Below, one piece after another: positions 9,890 through 44,870 of a stretch of DNA of 64,000 bases (the stretch's first letter is position 1; every line of letters begins with the position of its first letter). The position numbers were made by a program, and so were the translations under genes. This stretch comes from Syngnathus acus (Eukaryota; Chordata; Actinopteri; Syngnathiformes; Syngnathidae). The DNA is taken from NCBI RefSeq assembly GCF_901709675.1, contig NC_051090.1, positions 9,502,842 through 9,566,841 on the forward strand. The letters are read 5' to 3'. The notes below the pieces were generated by a model. That model did no database searches, was not told where the DNA came from, and saw only the letters and a list, made by a program, of their open reading frames with translations.

Positions 9890-12174
9890 AAGTAGATTAT
9901 CTTGGTACATTTATTTTTGTCTTTATAACAGTCTGAACATGAAAATATAGAAAAGCAAAACAGATTAAAAAGTTTTTTACAATCTGCATCACGGTTACAT
10001 TGAATGACGATGTAAAAAGTAACAAAACTCCCTCATAAAATGTGACGATGGGCAATTCACAGTACTTCAAAAATAGCATCGTAAAATTCCTCTGGTTAAA
10101 TATATTCCAAAATATATTTTTATACACAAATATATATGTACTAGACTCTCTTCCCTCTTTATACATGTTTACATATGACAAGTATATGAAAAAAAAAACT
10201 TTGGTGCAAACATTCGTAAAACTCCGAGGTGGTACTTAGCTTTTACTTAAAAGTCATGTCTGGTTTTATACTTGCAAATTTGCTCACTGTATCAAAACAA
10301 TCATCAGACAAAACAAAATTATGTTTTAAAAAAACAAAACCCAAGATTTGTTACTTTGTGTCAGGTTTTTGTCTGGAAAACTCCTCATCAAAGAACGGTT
10401 ATGATTTCAATCTAATCATCAATTAAACTCAGCAACCACTGGCTAAATTAACAATGTGAGGCAGTGGGGTTTTTTTTGGCTTAACTTAGTTTCGCATTGG
10501 AGCTGGGCAAGCAAAAGTAGACCATATGGCATTGGCAAATTTTCAGAACAGGGTTTTTATGCGAGTGACAGAATAAAGCTATCCCTCCATTCGGGAAAAA
10601 GGACGTTAAGTAACAGGATGTGAATTGCTACATCACCAACACGTACGCGTCACAGTCAACCTTTTTAACAACTATTTACAATACTGTATTTACACACACA
10701 TGTACATTATAAAAACCTATATATAAAAAAGGACACTTCTGATATTTTAGTCTCATTTTTGTTTTGTTTCCCAGAACAAGAATATAAGATTGGTACCACT
10801 CTTTAAAAAGCTGGGTGGGGACAGTTAGCTTAGTTTAGCTTCGCATAGGAGAAACAGTTTGAATGGGTCAGCCCTGTGAAATGAAATGTTAGATTAAAAG
10901 AAGTGGATGCATAGAGTGCAATGCTAATAAACGATACTAAATATTCAACATTGAATGGCTAATCTGTTTGTCCCATTTTAAAGAAAAATACAAAAAAATC
11001 TATAGAAAACTTGCAAAATGTTTTCCTCATTTTGTTTCTTTCCCAGAATGAGACAAGATTGGCACCATCTTTAAAACGTTATGTGAAAATGTTGCGCGAG
11101 TTGAGCATGAGAAAAACAGATGGACTTAGTCCATCTATTAAGATGTACATTGAATTGAAGGGAGTGTTTATCTTTTTTTAGTGGAGAAGCTCAGAATGCT
11201 TACAATCTGACTTGGAGTGGTATCAAACATTTTGTCACATTTTGGAGAAAAAGACAAGAATAATCTTATTGAAAAAAATGGACAGAAAAAGCACACATAA
11301 GAATTTGGCCTCGGTTTCTTTCCAAGAAACAGACGCGAAGATCGGTTCTGGGGGACTGTTAGCTGAGCTTTACACAGTGGAAACTCTTTGGGGAATGCTA
11401 ATCTGCTAACAATGCTAATGATCCGACAGCATGCTGTCCACCCATTTGTCTCAGTCCGGAAAAAAAGGAAATCTATAAACACCACCAGTTCAACAGATAA
11501 AAAAAAAAACATAAATCTAGCTAGCCTAGCTTATCTTTTACTGCTGTATCGAAGACACTTGTTTACGATACGGCAAATGAGGAATAAAAAAAAAAAGATG
11601 TATAAAACTGTTTTTTTCTTATCAGTATATCTTCACGTCTTTCACATTATTTGGTATTTTCAAACTTCTGTTTACATTCAAAACCGATAGCTTTCTTGAC
11701 ATACCACGTTGAAAACCATTTTTAAGACCAGTAGTGGTTCTTTTGTTCCTATTATATTCTGATCTACTGTATCAGCTTGCTAAAAACATCCTGTTCATGC
11801 TACAAGCTGGCGGGCTCGCTTTGCAATTTAGCAACACAGATTTTTCTTGTACACTAAGTTTCAATTGGGGCTTACTCAGAAAAATTTCCCATGTGAGAGT
11901 TTTTTAAAGTGCCTATTTGTTATGAGAATTAAACTTTTCAGGTCGAATACTGTACTCAGAATTGTCATTAACTTTGCAATTTAACAACACGTATTTTTCT
12001 TGAAGACTAAGTTTCAATTGTTTCATGGTGTGGGGTGAAATTTGTTTAATTTGTTTTTTTTTTGGAGAAGGCCACAAGTCCCGCCTTCCCGGGTGTCACA
12101 GTACCCTGAGTTCTTTAGTCTTTTGGACCCAGGCAGAAGGGCGGGAAGGCTCCGGCCCGGGTTGGTTCCATCCG
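9890..12174 (-). other. tgfbr3: tgfbr3 3'UTR, about 2.3 kb
   Basis: Runs from the stop codon to a minus-strand AATAAA at 9914-9909, with cleavage expected near 9890-9895. It includes three degenerate copies of a ~55-bp motif about 275-285 bp apart. The end is inferred from the signal, not shown. Confidence 0.6.
9909..9914 (-). terminator. tgfbr3: tgfbr3 poly(A) signal AATAAA (proximal of two)
   Basis: A canonical hexamer on the minus strand after the 2.3-kb 3'UTR, about 70 bp before the bidirectional signal. Confidence 0.55.
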
Positions 12175-35293
<23,119 letters not shown>

Positions 35294-35402
35294 TGTCGTG
35301 AGCTGGCCGCCTCCAATACACGGACAATATTTGGAAGTGGACGGAAAAGCCTCTTTTTCCGTCTCTCCCCTCTCCAAGAGGCCTGCTTGCAGGAAGTCAG
35401 CC
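35294..35402 (-). other. tgfbr3: tgfbr3 5'UTR part of the start-codon exon
   Basis: A strong acceptor (pyrimidine tract then TTTGCAG) ends at 35403, so the exon is 35402-35230 with 109 nt of leader. This shows that at least one noncoding exon lies further right. Confidence 0.7.
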
Positions 35403-37494
35403 CTGCAAACAAAAGAGGAGAAAGTCAAGCAGCGCTAAGAGAGAAGGAGGGAGGGGGGTGCTGGTTGAACTCGGGCCCCCCCGAAGGCGACCGGGGAAGC
35501 GCTAGATTGGTGAGCGGGGATTAACCGAGGAGGTTAATTGAGGGTCGTGCACACTTCAAAAGCAGAGGGGGAAAATGCCACCAGTAATGAACACACTCTC
35601 GCTGAGGAGAGGCTTCAAACGCTCACCTCTGTGACAAGTTCAACACTCCTTTGGTGCGCCAGCCGCACAAAATTTCACTTTAGAGGAAAATATCAGTCAC
35701 GTAAAAATCTACTGAAAAACAGACCAATAATAAATCAATAATCTGATTTACTGTACACAGTAAACAGACACTTTATTAGGTTAGGTTAAAGGTCAATGAA
35801 TTTTTTTGCCACATTTTTGCTGGACATTGTGCTACTCCCTTCGGCCACCTGGAGGCAGTATAATATAGATGTATACAGAAACGGTGCCAGCTCCTAAGTG
35901 AGCTGCATTAATACCACTTGTTCTTCACAGAGGGTAAAGAATATATGCTTGTCAATATTACCACACTACGTGCGGCATCACTTCAATTAGTCTATGGCGT
36001 TCTGGGACTTTTCTATTCTGCTCAAAGTAATCATATCGCCAGAATTGAACTCATATCGAACCATGCCTAGTTTTTTTTACATCTTGGTGCCACGTGGGGG
36101 AACGTGGCAACAGACCCTCCGCTATCTATCAGGCGGCGAACCGTGTCGGGAAGCGGCAAAGCGTGGGGGTGCGCCAAAACGGCAAGGTGCATCCAAGTGT
36201 GGAGGCGCGTTGCGGCTGCACAAACAGTCGCGGGACAAAAGAGGCTTTCAGCGCGCGCCAGCTGCGCAGCCTGAGAAGTCATTTTGGAGGATCATGACAA
36301 ATATTACACATTTTGAGCCACTTGCTCGTGATTTATCTTCCCACTTGACCATTCCGTCTGGCCCAGTGGAGCGGCGGCGCTGCAGCGGCAAAGGTAACAC
36401 CGTCAACTAGCATAGGTGGGTGATCATCAAAAAGAGACAGAGGTTTTACTTCTAAAGAGTATGATTGCAATATTAATGCTGCTGTAACATTAGGCGCAGT
36501 TTGAACATTAACACTGTACGCTTAAACACAAGGGGGCAGAAAAAAAAAGCTGTGTTTTGGGTTCGGGAGCTTTTTTTGTTGGGTCAACACTCAAATCACC
36601 TCACCTGACTTCTCCTCACCGCCCACCACACACAGACAGATAAAAATCAAACCAAGATAAGTAACTTCAAAATGTTTTACCCTGAACTACACAGGTGAAA
36701 AAAACGACTTAATGTGGTTGCACAAGTGTGCACACCCTCTTACAGCTGGGGGTGTGGCTGTTCGGAATGAACCGATCACATTGAAACTCGTGTTAAATGG
36801 GCATGAACACACACCTGTGGATGTTCTAGTGAGCTTTTCTTGACATATTTTTACTTTTCTAGTGGAAACCTAATGCCTAACTGCTTTTGGGAACGGTTCA
36901 TAATTTCAAATCTACTGTACACGCTGATGTAATAAATCAACCTAAAAATGTGGCAAATTTTGTTGGGTTCTGCTACTTTACTCAAGGACACCTAAAGCAA
37001 AAGTTCTATCAAAACAACAATTCTCCATTAGATCTGTATTAATACGTGTATATTAGTGTGAATATATATATTTTTTGACATGGATGAATGTACACAGTTT
37101 TTACATAGCGTGTTGCATTTTGGTGAGAATTACACACTCATTTATTCTCATTGTATTGGGTGAGTGTACCTAATCAAGTGGCCAGTGAGTTTGACAAAGC
37201 ATGATGGGGTTCCCAAATGACATCTGTTAAAGAACTTAAGTTTAAAGGGAATTGCTCATTAATAACAAATATCATAATTACTTAACTAACAAGGATGCAT
37301 AACTTGGCAACAAACTGACAAGCTCCAAATTGCACTCGTCTGACTCATAACACATAAAGACGTAAAATAAACTTTTTGGACACTTCTTGACGTCGTTGGG
37401 TAGTTGCTTTTGATGGCAAAGTGTTCACAAATAAGCACATTTTACACACAAACAAATTCCACGGTGGACATTTTGACAGAGCAGCGGAGCGTAC
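35403..37494 (-). other. tgfbr3: tgfbr3 5'UTR intron (inferred)
   Basis: No coding exon. Includes a CACTTTATTAGG motif near 35767 and a GTGTACCTAATCAAGTGGCC motif near 37165, both resembling the ends of fish Tc1-like elements. Confidence 0.4.
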
Positions 37495-37795
37495 CTCCAG
37501 TCAACGAAGTGAAACGTCCGCGAAAAGTGCTCCGCGGGCGGCGAACGGAGCTTCTCCTTCACCGGGGTACGACGGTCCCTACTTGACCGAGAATGAAGCG
37601 ACTTCTGCGGGCATGCGGGAGGGAACTCCACGAAAAGCGGTGGAGAAAACAAAAACTCAGGAGTCGTTCCTTCGCACCGGAGTTTTCCGCACTTTTTTGC
37701 TGACTTTCCTCCAGCACAGATGGGCTTATCTGAGGGGGGCGCGGCGAGGGGGCGAGGAGTCCCCCATCACAGGGGGCGGTCGCTGGTGACGTCAG
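37495..37795 (-). promoter_or_regulatory. tgfbr3: Probable tgfbr3 first noncoding exon and GC-rich promoter
   Basis: A GC-rich, CpG-containing block in an AT-rich setting. On the minus strand it ends at GGAG/GTACGC (exon end 37495). Upstream it holds a perfect CRE TGACGTCA (37787-37794), a GC box (37772-37779) and an AGATAAG GATA site (37731-37725). No TATA box. It could instead serve another transcript. Confidence 0.5.
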
Positions 37796-37799
37796 AGTG

Positions 37800-40700
37800 T
37801 ACTCAAATCTGTCAGTTGAGTCAACTCAAGTGATTGTAGTGCAATTTTGGGGGTGGTTTTCATTCTTTAAAATATCCAGCAAGGACAGAAGAAGGTATTT
37901 TCTAGAATCAAATTGTAAAGTATTTTTATTCATTTTTCCCCAAAATAAAAGTAATTTTTGAGGAGGGGAAAAAAAGTAATGATCATAAAAGAAGTTTTAT
38001 TTCATAGAATCAAGTTGCCCCCCCCAAGAATACAAGTTACTGGGATAATTAAGTCATATTTTTCTAAATTAAAGTTTTGGTTGTTGTTTACCAGGTCAAA
38101 TCAAGTTATTTATCTATTTTTTCACCGCCACCGCTAATTTTTTTCTTTCTTTTTAGAAAGAAAATGTTATTCTTGTGGGAAAAAAAAGTGTGTTATTCCA
38201 TCCTGGTATTTTAAGTGTCCCTAGCCCCCAGCCCCCGGTCCTTTTCTGTACTGGACTGTTTTTGCTCTCTGCTGCAGAACCAACTGTCCTCCAGGGACAA
38301 CTACAAAAATAAAGATGAAAGTAGAAGACGGACGATGCTAAATTTGAAAAATTTGGAGTTGTCATTGCGTAAAGGTGGAGGACAGCCATGTGTAACGAGT
38401 GAAGCAGCCACTGACAGATCATTTTGGCAATTTCCAAAGATTCTCATAGACAAAGGTGTCCCAGAGATTTTCTACCAAGGCAGTGGTGGTTTGACACTTG
38501 GGGTATCGAGAGACTGAATGAATTCGGTAAGCAGCCAGGCACCAGATGCATGGCCCGGCATTACGTTTTTTTTTATGTCGAAAATGCAACAAAAAAAAAG
38601 CGTCGTCAAAATGTCATGTTGGGCTTTTAAACAACGATGCAAACATCCTTTGTGCTTTTCGACAGCGTTTGCTGATCTTCCTGATTTGGGTTGCAAAGGA
38701 CCAAGAAGAAGAAGAAGAAGATGCAGCAGCTTTGAGACAACATCAGACAACAAACGCCTGATCATCCGTCACTCGCCTTTGGTCATTTCCATACGTCTGT
38801 GATGTGAAATTGTCAGCGACACAGCGCTTTCATTCCTCCTTCGAATCGCAAGAGCCCGACCGTGCTCCGAGTGATACCTTCGTGTGAAATGGCAGATTCA
38901 CGTTGAAAGGGAACACGGTAAATGTCACGCAAGATGTGATGTGGCACTAACGAGACAAGAGGGAAGGAAACTTTTGTTGTGGAAAACACACAAACGCATT
39001 AAAAAAAGAAGAAGAGGAAGGAATGCTGACGCTGACAAGGAAGCGCTCAAAGGGATCAAATTATCTTCCATCTCATCCATATGCATGTCAGACTTAAAGT
39101 GTGTTTATTTACACCGTGTCAGGGTGGGAGATGAAAGCGCGCCGCCGCCGCTTCGCGTTTCATTAGGCGAGACTTCGAGTTGAGGCTCCCATCCAGCGGA
39201 TGGCGAAGCCTGTCAAAGCCGAAGCGGCTCTGTCACGACAGCTCATGATAGCAGATTATTATTTATTAGGGCCAGTCATTATTTTTAGGCCACAGATGTC
39301 ACTTTTTGGAGGACTCTCACATACACGACACATTTTTCTCTGATAAAAATGTGCAATTTTTTTCGTAATTTGTTCGACAGCGACCAATTATGGAACAATT
39401 CTTTTTTGGAAATTTTACCGTCAAATTCATTTGGCAACATGAAATTTTGGAGGCATGTCTATCATGAGTAGACCCACAAAAAAGAAAGATACATGTAAAA
39501 AAAACAATAAAAAAACAGGCCATTTTGGTTTGAAGTAGTTGTATTTTGGTATTATTGGTATTATTTTGGTATTTTGGCTGGCTCTTGTGGTCTTTGAATT
39601 GTGTGTGTGTGTGTGTGGGGGGGGGGGGGGTGAAGCCAGTTCCAATGAACATGAAATTTGGTAGACATGTCTCTCATGTTTAGCGGCGCATCCCAGAAAA
39701 CAAGAAAATTTGCAGCCACAAAAATCAGCTTCACTCAGCAAAAACTAATTTGGTAAGCATGTTCCTTCCTCATGAGGTGACCCACAAAAACGTTTTAAGA
39801 ATCCACATCTGAAAAGAAAGAATCTATCATTTTGGTATAAAATGCAATTGAGGGTCATTTGGACCTTCAAAGAAGATCTCCGGATTCTGTCCAATTTGCT
39901 ATCAAATTTTGAAACACATTCCAGACAGATGACACTAAATTGCCAATAGTGTGAGTTTGGGGAATTGCGAGCGAGAGCAGAGAATGGGGACAAAGGTTGA
40001 TGACTGAACAGAAACCCCAAATTGTAACAAGTCATTTCCACAGAGTCAGAGTTGGTCTCCAGCGGGCCTCAGTTGTGGCCTCTGTGGCCTTTAAAAGGAC
40101 TCAGACAGTGTCTCGCTTGAAGTTTCTGTCAGTAGCAGGAAAGATGAGCTGACTTTCATTGTTGTAAAAGTCCCCGTAGGCGTTTCCTGCCTTAAATCAA
40201 AAGCGGCGTCACATTCAAAGTCGGACTTCCTTTTTCTAAGTGTTTGAAAAGCAAAAGCGCATGCCGACGGAATACCTCAGACGCTTTTGTAAGAATCCTT
40301 ATGCTACATTTCGCTTCCTATACCGCAGATCAAGCTCATAAACATGCTTGAGTCAAAGTCATCCAGCGTGTTAATAAATCTGCACTAAAGTCTTCATGCC
40401 ATATTGCTTGTTTGAATTCAATGTTGAGTGTGCTGCTCCTGGTTTGTACTGTGCACCTTGGCCACCAGGGGAAAACGTAACACTCCAACAAGTCACAGTA
40501 ATAGTTGTCTTTTTTTTTTTGCAGAGGATAAAGAACGCTATCGTTTGTTTACATGTGTTGCTCCACTGGTTGTGTTTAAATATTTGTTGCTTAGAAAGTT
40601 ACAAAACTATGACACCAATACAATTCGTTAGCCCATTGATAGCATTTTGCTTTGTTTGTTTGCATTAAGCTAAATGGACTTTATCAATTAAGTGGTTGCT

Positions 40701-42960
40701 TTAAATTTGAAACGTGTAATTTTCTTTGACAGTTTGAAGCCTATTTTTTTCCATCTATCTGTCAAAGTAGTGAGTGTGTGTACGTGTGTGGTGAGTTGAG
40801 TGCACCGCTCACTGCTTCTTTGAAAGGTTATTCATGATAACATCTGCCTTGCACTAGACAAAAAATAATCCACAGTCCTAAAAAGTCTTCAATCAATCAA
40901 ATGTTTCATGTTTAATGACGCTTCTTTAATCAGTGAGAGACAAAGTGCAGATTTAATATCGACTCAAGCGAATTCTTCAAGAGCAGTGGTGAAGAATTGC
41001 TCATCTATAGTACCCCCTAGCGGCCATCGCATGTTAATACTCGATGACTGGAGCCTCAATTCGGGTCAACATGATATCCCATAGAAGAGCATTTAACAGG
41101 TTGTGGACACCCTTCATCAAGTTTGTTTGACTTGAAATTTCGCATACTATTCTACTTTAATCATCTCATTGGAAAAAAAAATAATTTGGGTAATTTTGTT
41201 TCACTGCGATCAAGATCCCAAATTACAACTTTCTAACACGATGATGAGGATTTCGCAAAGTTGGTCAGACAAGGATCAAGAAGTTTGAATGACATGAAAC
41301 GTATTATACAAGTAAGTCCACTTGATATTTTCACAATATTGTCGATATAAATCTTGGACTGCAGTACCCTGGAGTGCAAAATACTGCCGGATGGGGGCGC
41401 TGTTATCAAGCGCATAGTCTAAACGTCTAAATGACTTCTCACTTGTCCAGTTAAATGTGTAAATTGTGCCAGATGGGGTTACAACCTCAAAATAAAATGC
41501 AGATGGAGGCACGGTTATTATTCTTTTTAATTACAGCATTTAAAGGAAAGTGCCCATCATTCATCTGGTGTGATTGACAAGAATAGTCTTCGACAAGTCT
41601 GCTTCAATGTCCCTTGACAATGCGTTGGACAGCAGAATTTGAAGGTTAATATTCCTCATTCAAGTCTGATTGACTAAAACGTCTCTCCCATTTGAATACA
41701 AAAGTACCTCTGAAGTCACCCTTGAAGATTGGATTTAAAAATGTATACTTTTACACTACAGTACTTTTATAATCTAAACTTCTTTTTGAAACCTTGACAT
41801 AAAAGTTGAGCGGTGAAAAGCAGCCGCTATTGACCAAAAAGTCCTGAGGGCGGGCTTAGCAGCTAATTGCCTCAGCTCATTGATGTTTCGGTCGCTAATG
41901 CTACATGCTAACGTAACACAGAATTGAATGAGCCCACGTTCAGAGACGAGTTGAGATTGACTGGGGGCTTCACTGGATGAAGTCTTCTTATTTTCTGGAT
42001 GAGACGAGCGGCTTTTGGGGCATCGGGCGGGGGGCTTATTAATGGCGTCCCATCAGCGGCCCCCCTCAATCCTCTCCCCATCCCCTGTGTACCCGCCGGC
42101 CTTCAGTTTCCCAAACTCGAGCAAATAAAGTGTGTCAGCTTGAAAGCTGAAGGACTGTCAATCAATTAAGTCGTTAGCCAGAGCCTTGTTTACTGAGTGT
42201 AGTGTAACAAGGCGCGCAGGGAGGCAAGCAAGGGGGGCTCTGGGGGGGCTCTACCTCACCGTGATGCCTTGTCATTGGCTATTCTCTTTCTCTAGAAACC
42301 TCTCTGAGCTTTGAAGGCTACAAACTCATCTTTATTTGTCTTCCTCACAAACTAACGTAGATCCCCCCACCCCAGCCTTCCATTAGCACACTGAAACTAA
42401 AAAGTGCCTTGAAAGAGGTCTTTGCCGTCCCTGTGTGTTTTACAGAGCGCAACAATCCCCAAAGTGTCATGGCCGACATTTTTAATAGCGTTATCACTTG
42501 GAGCCACATGGCTAAAAAGACGAATAAAGGCAACATACTCTACCTCGGGAGGCTTTTAGCAACAAGCGGCTCATGATACATTCCAGACTGTGTGCACTTG
42601 AGAGCCTTCAAACTGGGCCGACTCGCCACGGATACATGCTACTAATAATAACAGACACATACATGGACACCTAGCCGATAGAAGAAATAGACTGTACTAA
42701 AGGACACGTGCTACACACCTACACAATGTTGGACATATAACAAACTTGATCCCGAGTTGATGCATCGTGTTGTGATAAAATAGTGGGCACGATGTCCTTA
42801 GTCTGTAATTATCTTGAAACGAGCAAGCGTCGTCAGCAACTCATCAAAGAAACATGTCCCGCTGCTCTCCCAGCAGCAGATCTGCTTCGCTGATAAAAAA
42901 TTACATCCACATCAAAGAAGTGCTCTTAAAAGAGCAACTTTAGGAGAATTAATATTTGAT
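37800..42960. other. Intergenic upstream of tgfbr3, part 1
   Basis: No gene supported. Holds T-rich text, repeat family A, a GT/G run at 39601-39630 and short LINE-tail-like words. No tRNA or splice pattern seen. Confidence 0.45.
39439..39794 (+). repeat. Dispersed repeat family A, three degenerate monomers
   Basis: Three copies of a ~50-bp core (ATGAAATTTGGTAGACATGT, then ATCATGAGTAGACCCACAAA) at about 39439-39490, 39650-39705 and 39744-39794. Confidence 0.6.
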
Positions 42961-42987
42961 CGCACACACACACATGCACACACACAC

Positions 42988-43160
42988 TGCTAATCTCTTA
43001 AGAATATTAGAAGACTTAATGTGCCATATTTACCAGTATTAAGGACTTTTTTAAATAGCATATCATATGCATTTAAAAAGCGTTTTGCATATCAAAATGC
43101 AATTTGTGAGCAGTGATTTCACGGCAGGTCATTAAAAGGGGCTAAGCACAGGCAGATTTA
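42988..43160. promoter_or_regulatory. Candidate conserved noncoding element
   Basis: Non-repetitive AT-rich island with CTTAAGAATATTAG, TTAAGGAC and octamer-like TTTTGCATATCAAAATGCAA. No ORF. Conservation not testable here. Confidence 0.3.
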
Positions 43161-43339
43161 CTCTGCCACCTAGCGGACATATACTCCCATTGCAGGCAAA
43201 GGCAGCTGACGTTTGACACTGACCCACACACAATCAAGTGAATCTAATGCATTATATCAGCATATGAGTGAATGTACAATAAAATATGTTTCGAAGCATG
43301 ACAGCCTAATGATCAATGAACCTGCCGTAGGAACCTTTG

Positions 43340-43540
43340 TTACACTCTGAGATACATCCAGGACCAAATTATGTACCGAGTTGTGCAACCGGTGTTATAC
43401 TCACAATACCATTCGGGCATCCTCAGGACAGCAAGGTTCTGAGGGCTGAGTAATGCACCCTGAGTTGCACCCAGAACCAATGTCCTGAGTACTGTACCCA
43501 GAACCCAATCACGTGTCCAGTGGTGCACCCATTGACTAAC
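43340..43540. repeat. Short degenerate repeat (CTGAG..GCACCCAGAACC)
   Basis: CCTGAGTTGCACCCAGAACC and CCTGAGTACTGTACCCAGAA recur with further partial copies on both sides. Confidence 0.5.
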
Positions 43541-43633
43541 CCACAAATTTGTTGTAAGCTAATGCTAAAGAATAGCACGCGTGCAGACTCAGCACACAAA
43601 GCAAACGGAGATAAGAGGCGTCGGTGCACCAGC

Positions 43634-43930
43634 GGATAAATATTTATGCACAAATATTTATGTCTTACAGTTTCTCAATATATCACTATTAATCATTAAG
43701 TATCCGCATTCCGCCCACTTAATAATTCAACGCGTATAAATAAGTCATATTTGCCCAGTCAGTGCATGAATATTCAAATCGTTTGGAGAAGATTTGGCTT
43801 CACTTCTGGCTGATAATTGAAGTGGTGTTCAGTCAAAGACGTGTTAGCGCTTTGCTTAGCCCCATCAATATTTCATTTCTTTATGAATATGCCAATTAGC
43901 AGCCAATTAACAGACGCTGCCACGCACGCA
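43634..43930. promoter_or_regulatory. Candidate conserved noncoding element with paired homeodomain sites
   Basis: Two CCAATTA motifs 11 bp apart (43892-43898 and 43903-43909), plus AATATTTATG pairs and TTAATCATTAAG. Compact, non-repetitive, no ORF. Regulatory role is inference. Confidence 0.35.
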
Positions 43931-44329
43931 CAAACATGCACACTTTTTTTTTTCTTCTTCCCCACAGCACACTCAATGCTCAGGTAGCATCTGATGAATC
44001 GCTAATTACCAAACAAGCGAAATATGATTCTATGCTAACATGCCTTTCTGCTAAGTTTCACAAAACAAACCCCCCAAAACAAGATGTCTGCTATGAATAA
44101 TGCATTGTGCGTTGTACAATTTAAATGAGGGTCAAAGTCGGTTGCTTTAGCAGCACACCAGCGACTGTCTGCATTAAAAATAGACGAGCGGCACATTTTC
44201 AACACTTTCATTAAAACCAATTTCACATACACGCAGCACGATGGACACGCTTAACCCATTCTCTGCTGCTAAGACATGCACACACACATGCACAGTACGC
44301 CTGAGTACAAAGGGATGCGCATTATGAAG

Positions 44330-44870
44330 ATGTAATTGTATTGTACATGATTTGTCAACATCAAACAATGAGACACAGCAAACATCGTACACATTGTGGC
44401 TGTGTAGTACACATTTTGAACACGCATATGAAGTACTTAGTGGGCACAATACACATTCGGCATGGCCACGGCACCTATCATGGCCACATAGCACCCATTA
44501 TGGCCACATCACAGTCACATAGCACACCTAATCGACACTACGCTCAACCTCACACACCTCCTTGCCACACAAACACATTGTACACAATATGGCTACTTAA
44601 TAAGCAAGACAGACACATAGCATCCATTCAGACCACATAGCAAATGTCCTGCACCCATTATGACAACATCTTGGAGCATAGCACCCATCAAATTGGGTCC
44701 ACATTTTAGACGCAGGGCACACATGATGGTCATATTGAAGACACCCTGGTCACATAGGTAAACCATGGCAAGATTGAAAATATCGTGGAATTCTCATGGT
44801 CTTATCAGGGCGATACACAAAGCACACATGCTGGCCACATAGCACACACAAAAGCTGCATAGTAGCCATC
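44330..44870. repeat. Degenerate minisatellite, CACATAGCACCCATTATGGC-like unit
   Basis: CACATAGCA recurs at about 44484, 44518, 44614, 44635 and 44836, often followed by CCCAT(C/T)A and TGGC. Units are ~20-35 bp and heavily diverged. Confidence 0.65.

Noticed and set aside
44174-44494. Cysteine/histidine-rich open frame suggesting a zinc finger
   Set aside because: It is a translation of degenerate ACAC/CACATAGCA repeat text; cysteine spacing fits no zinc-finger class.
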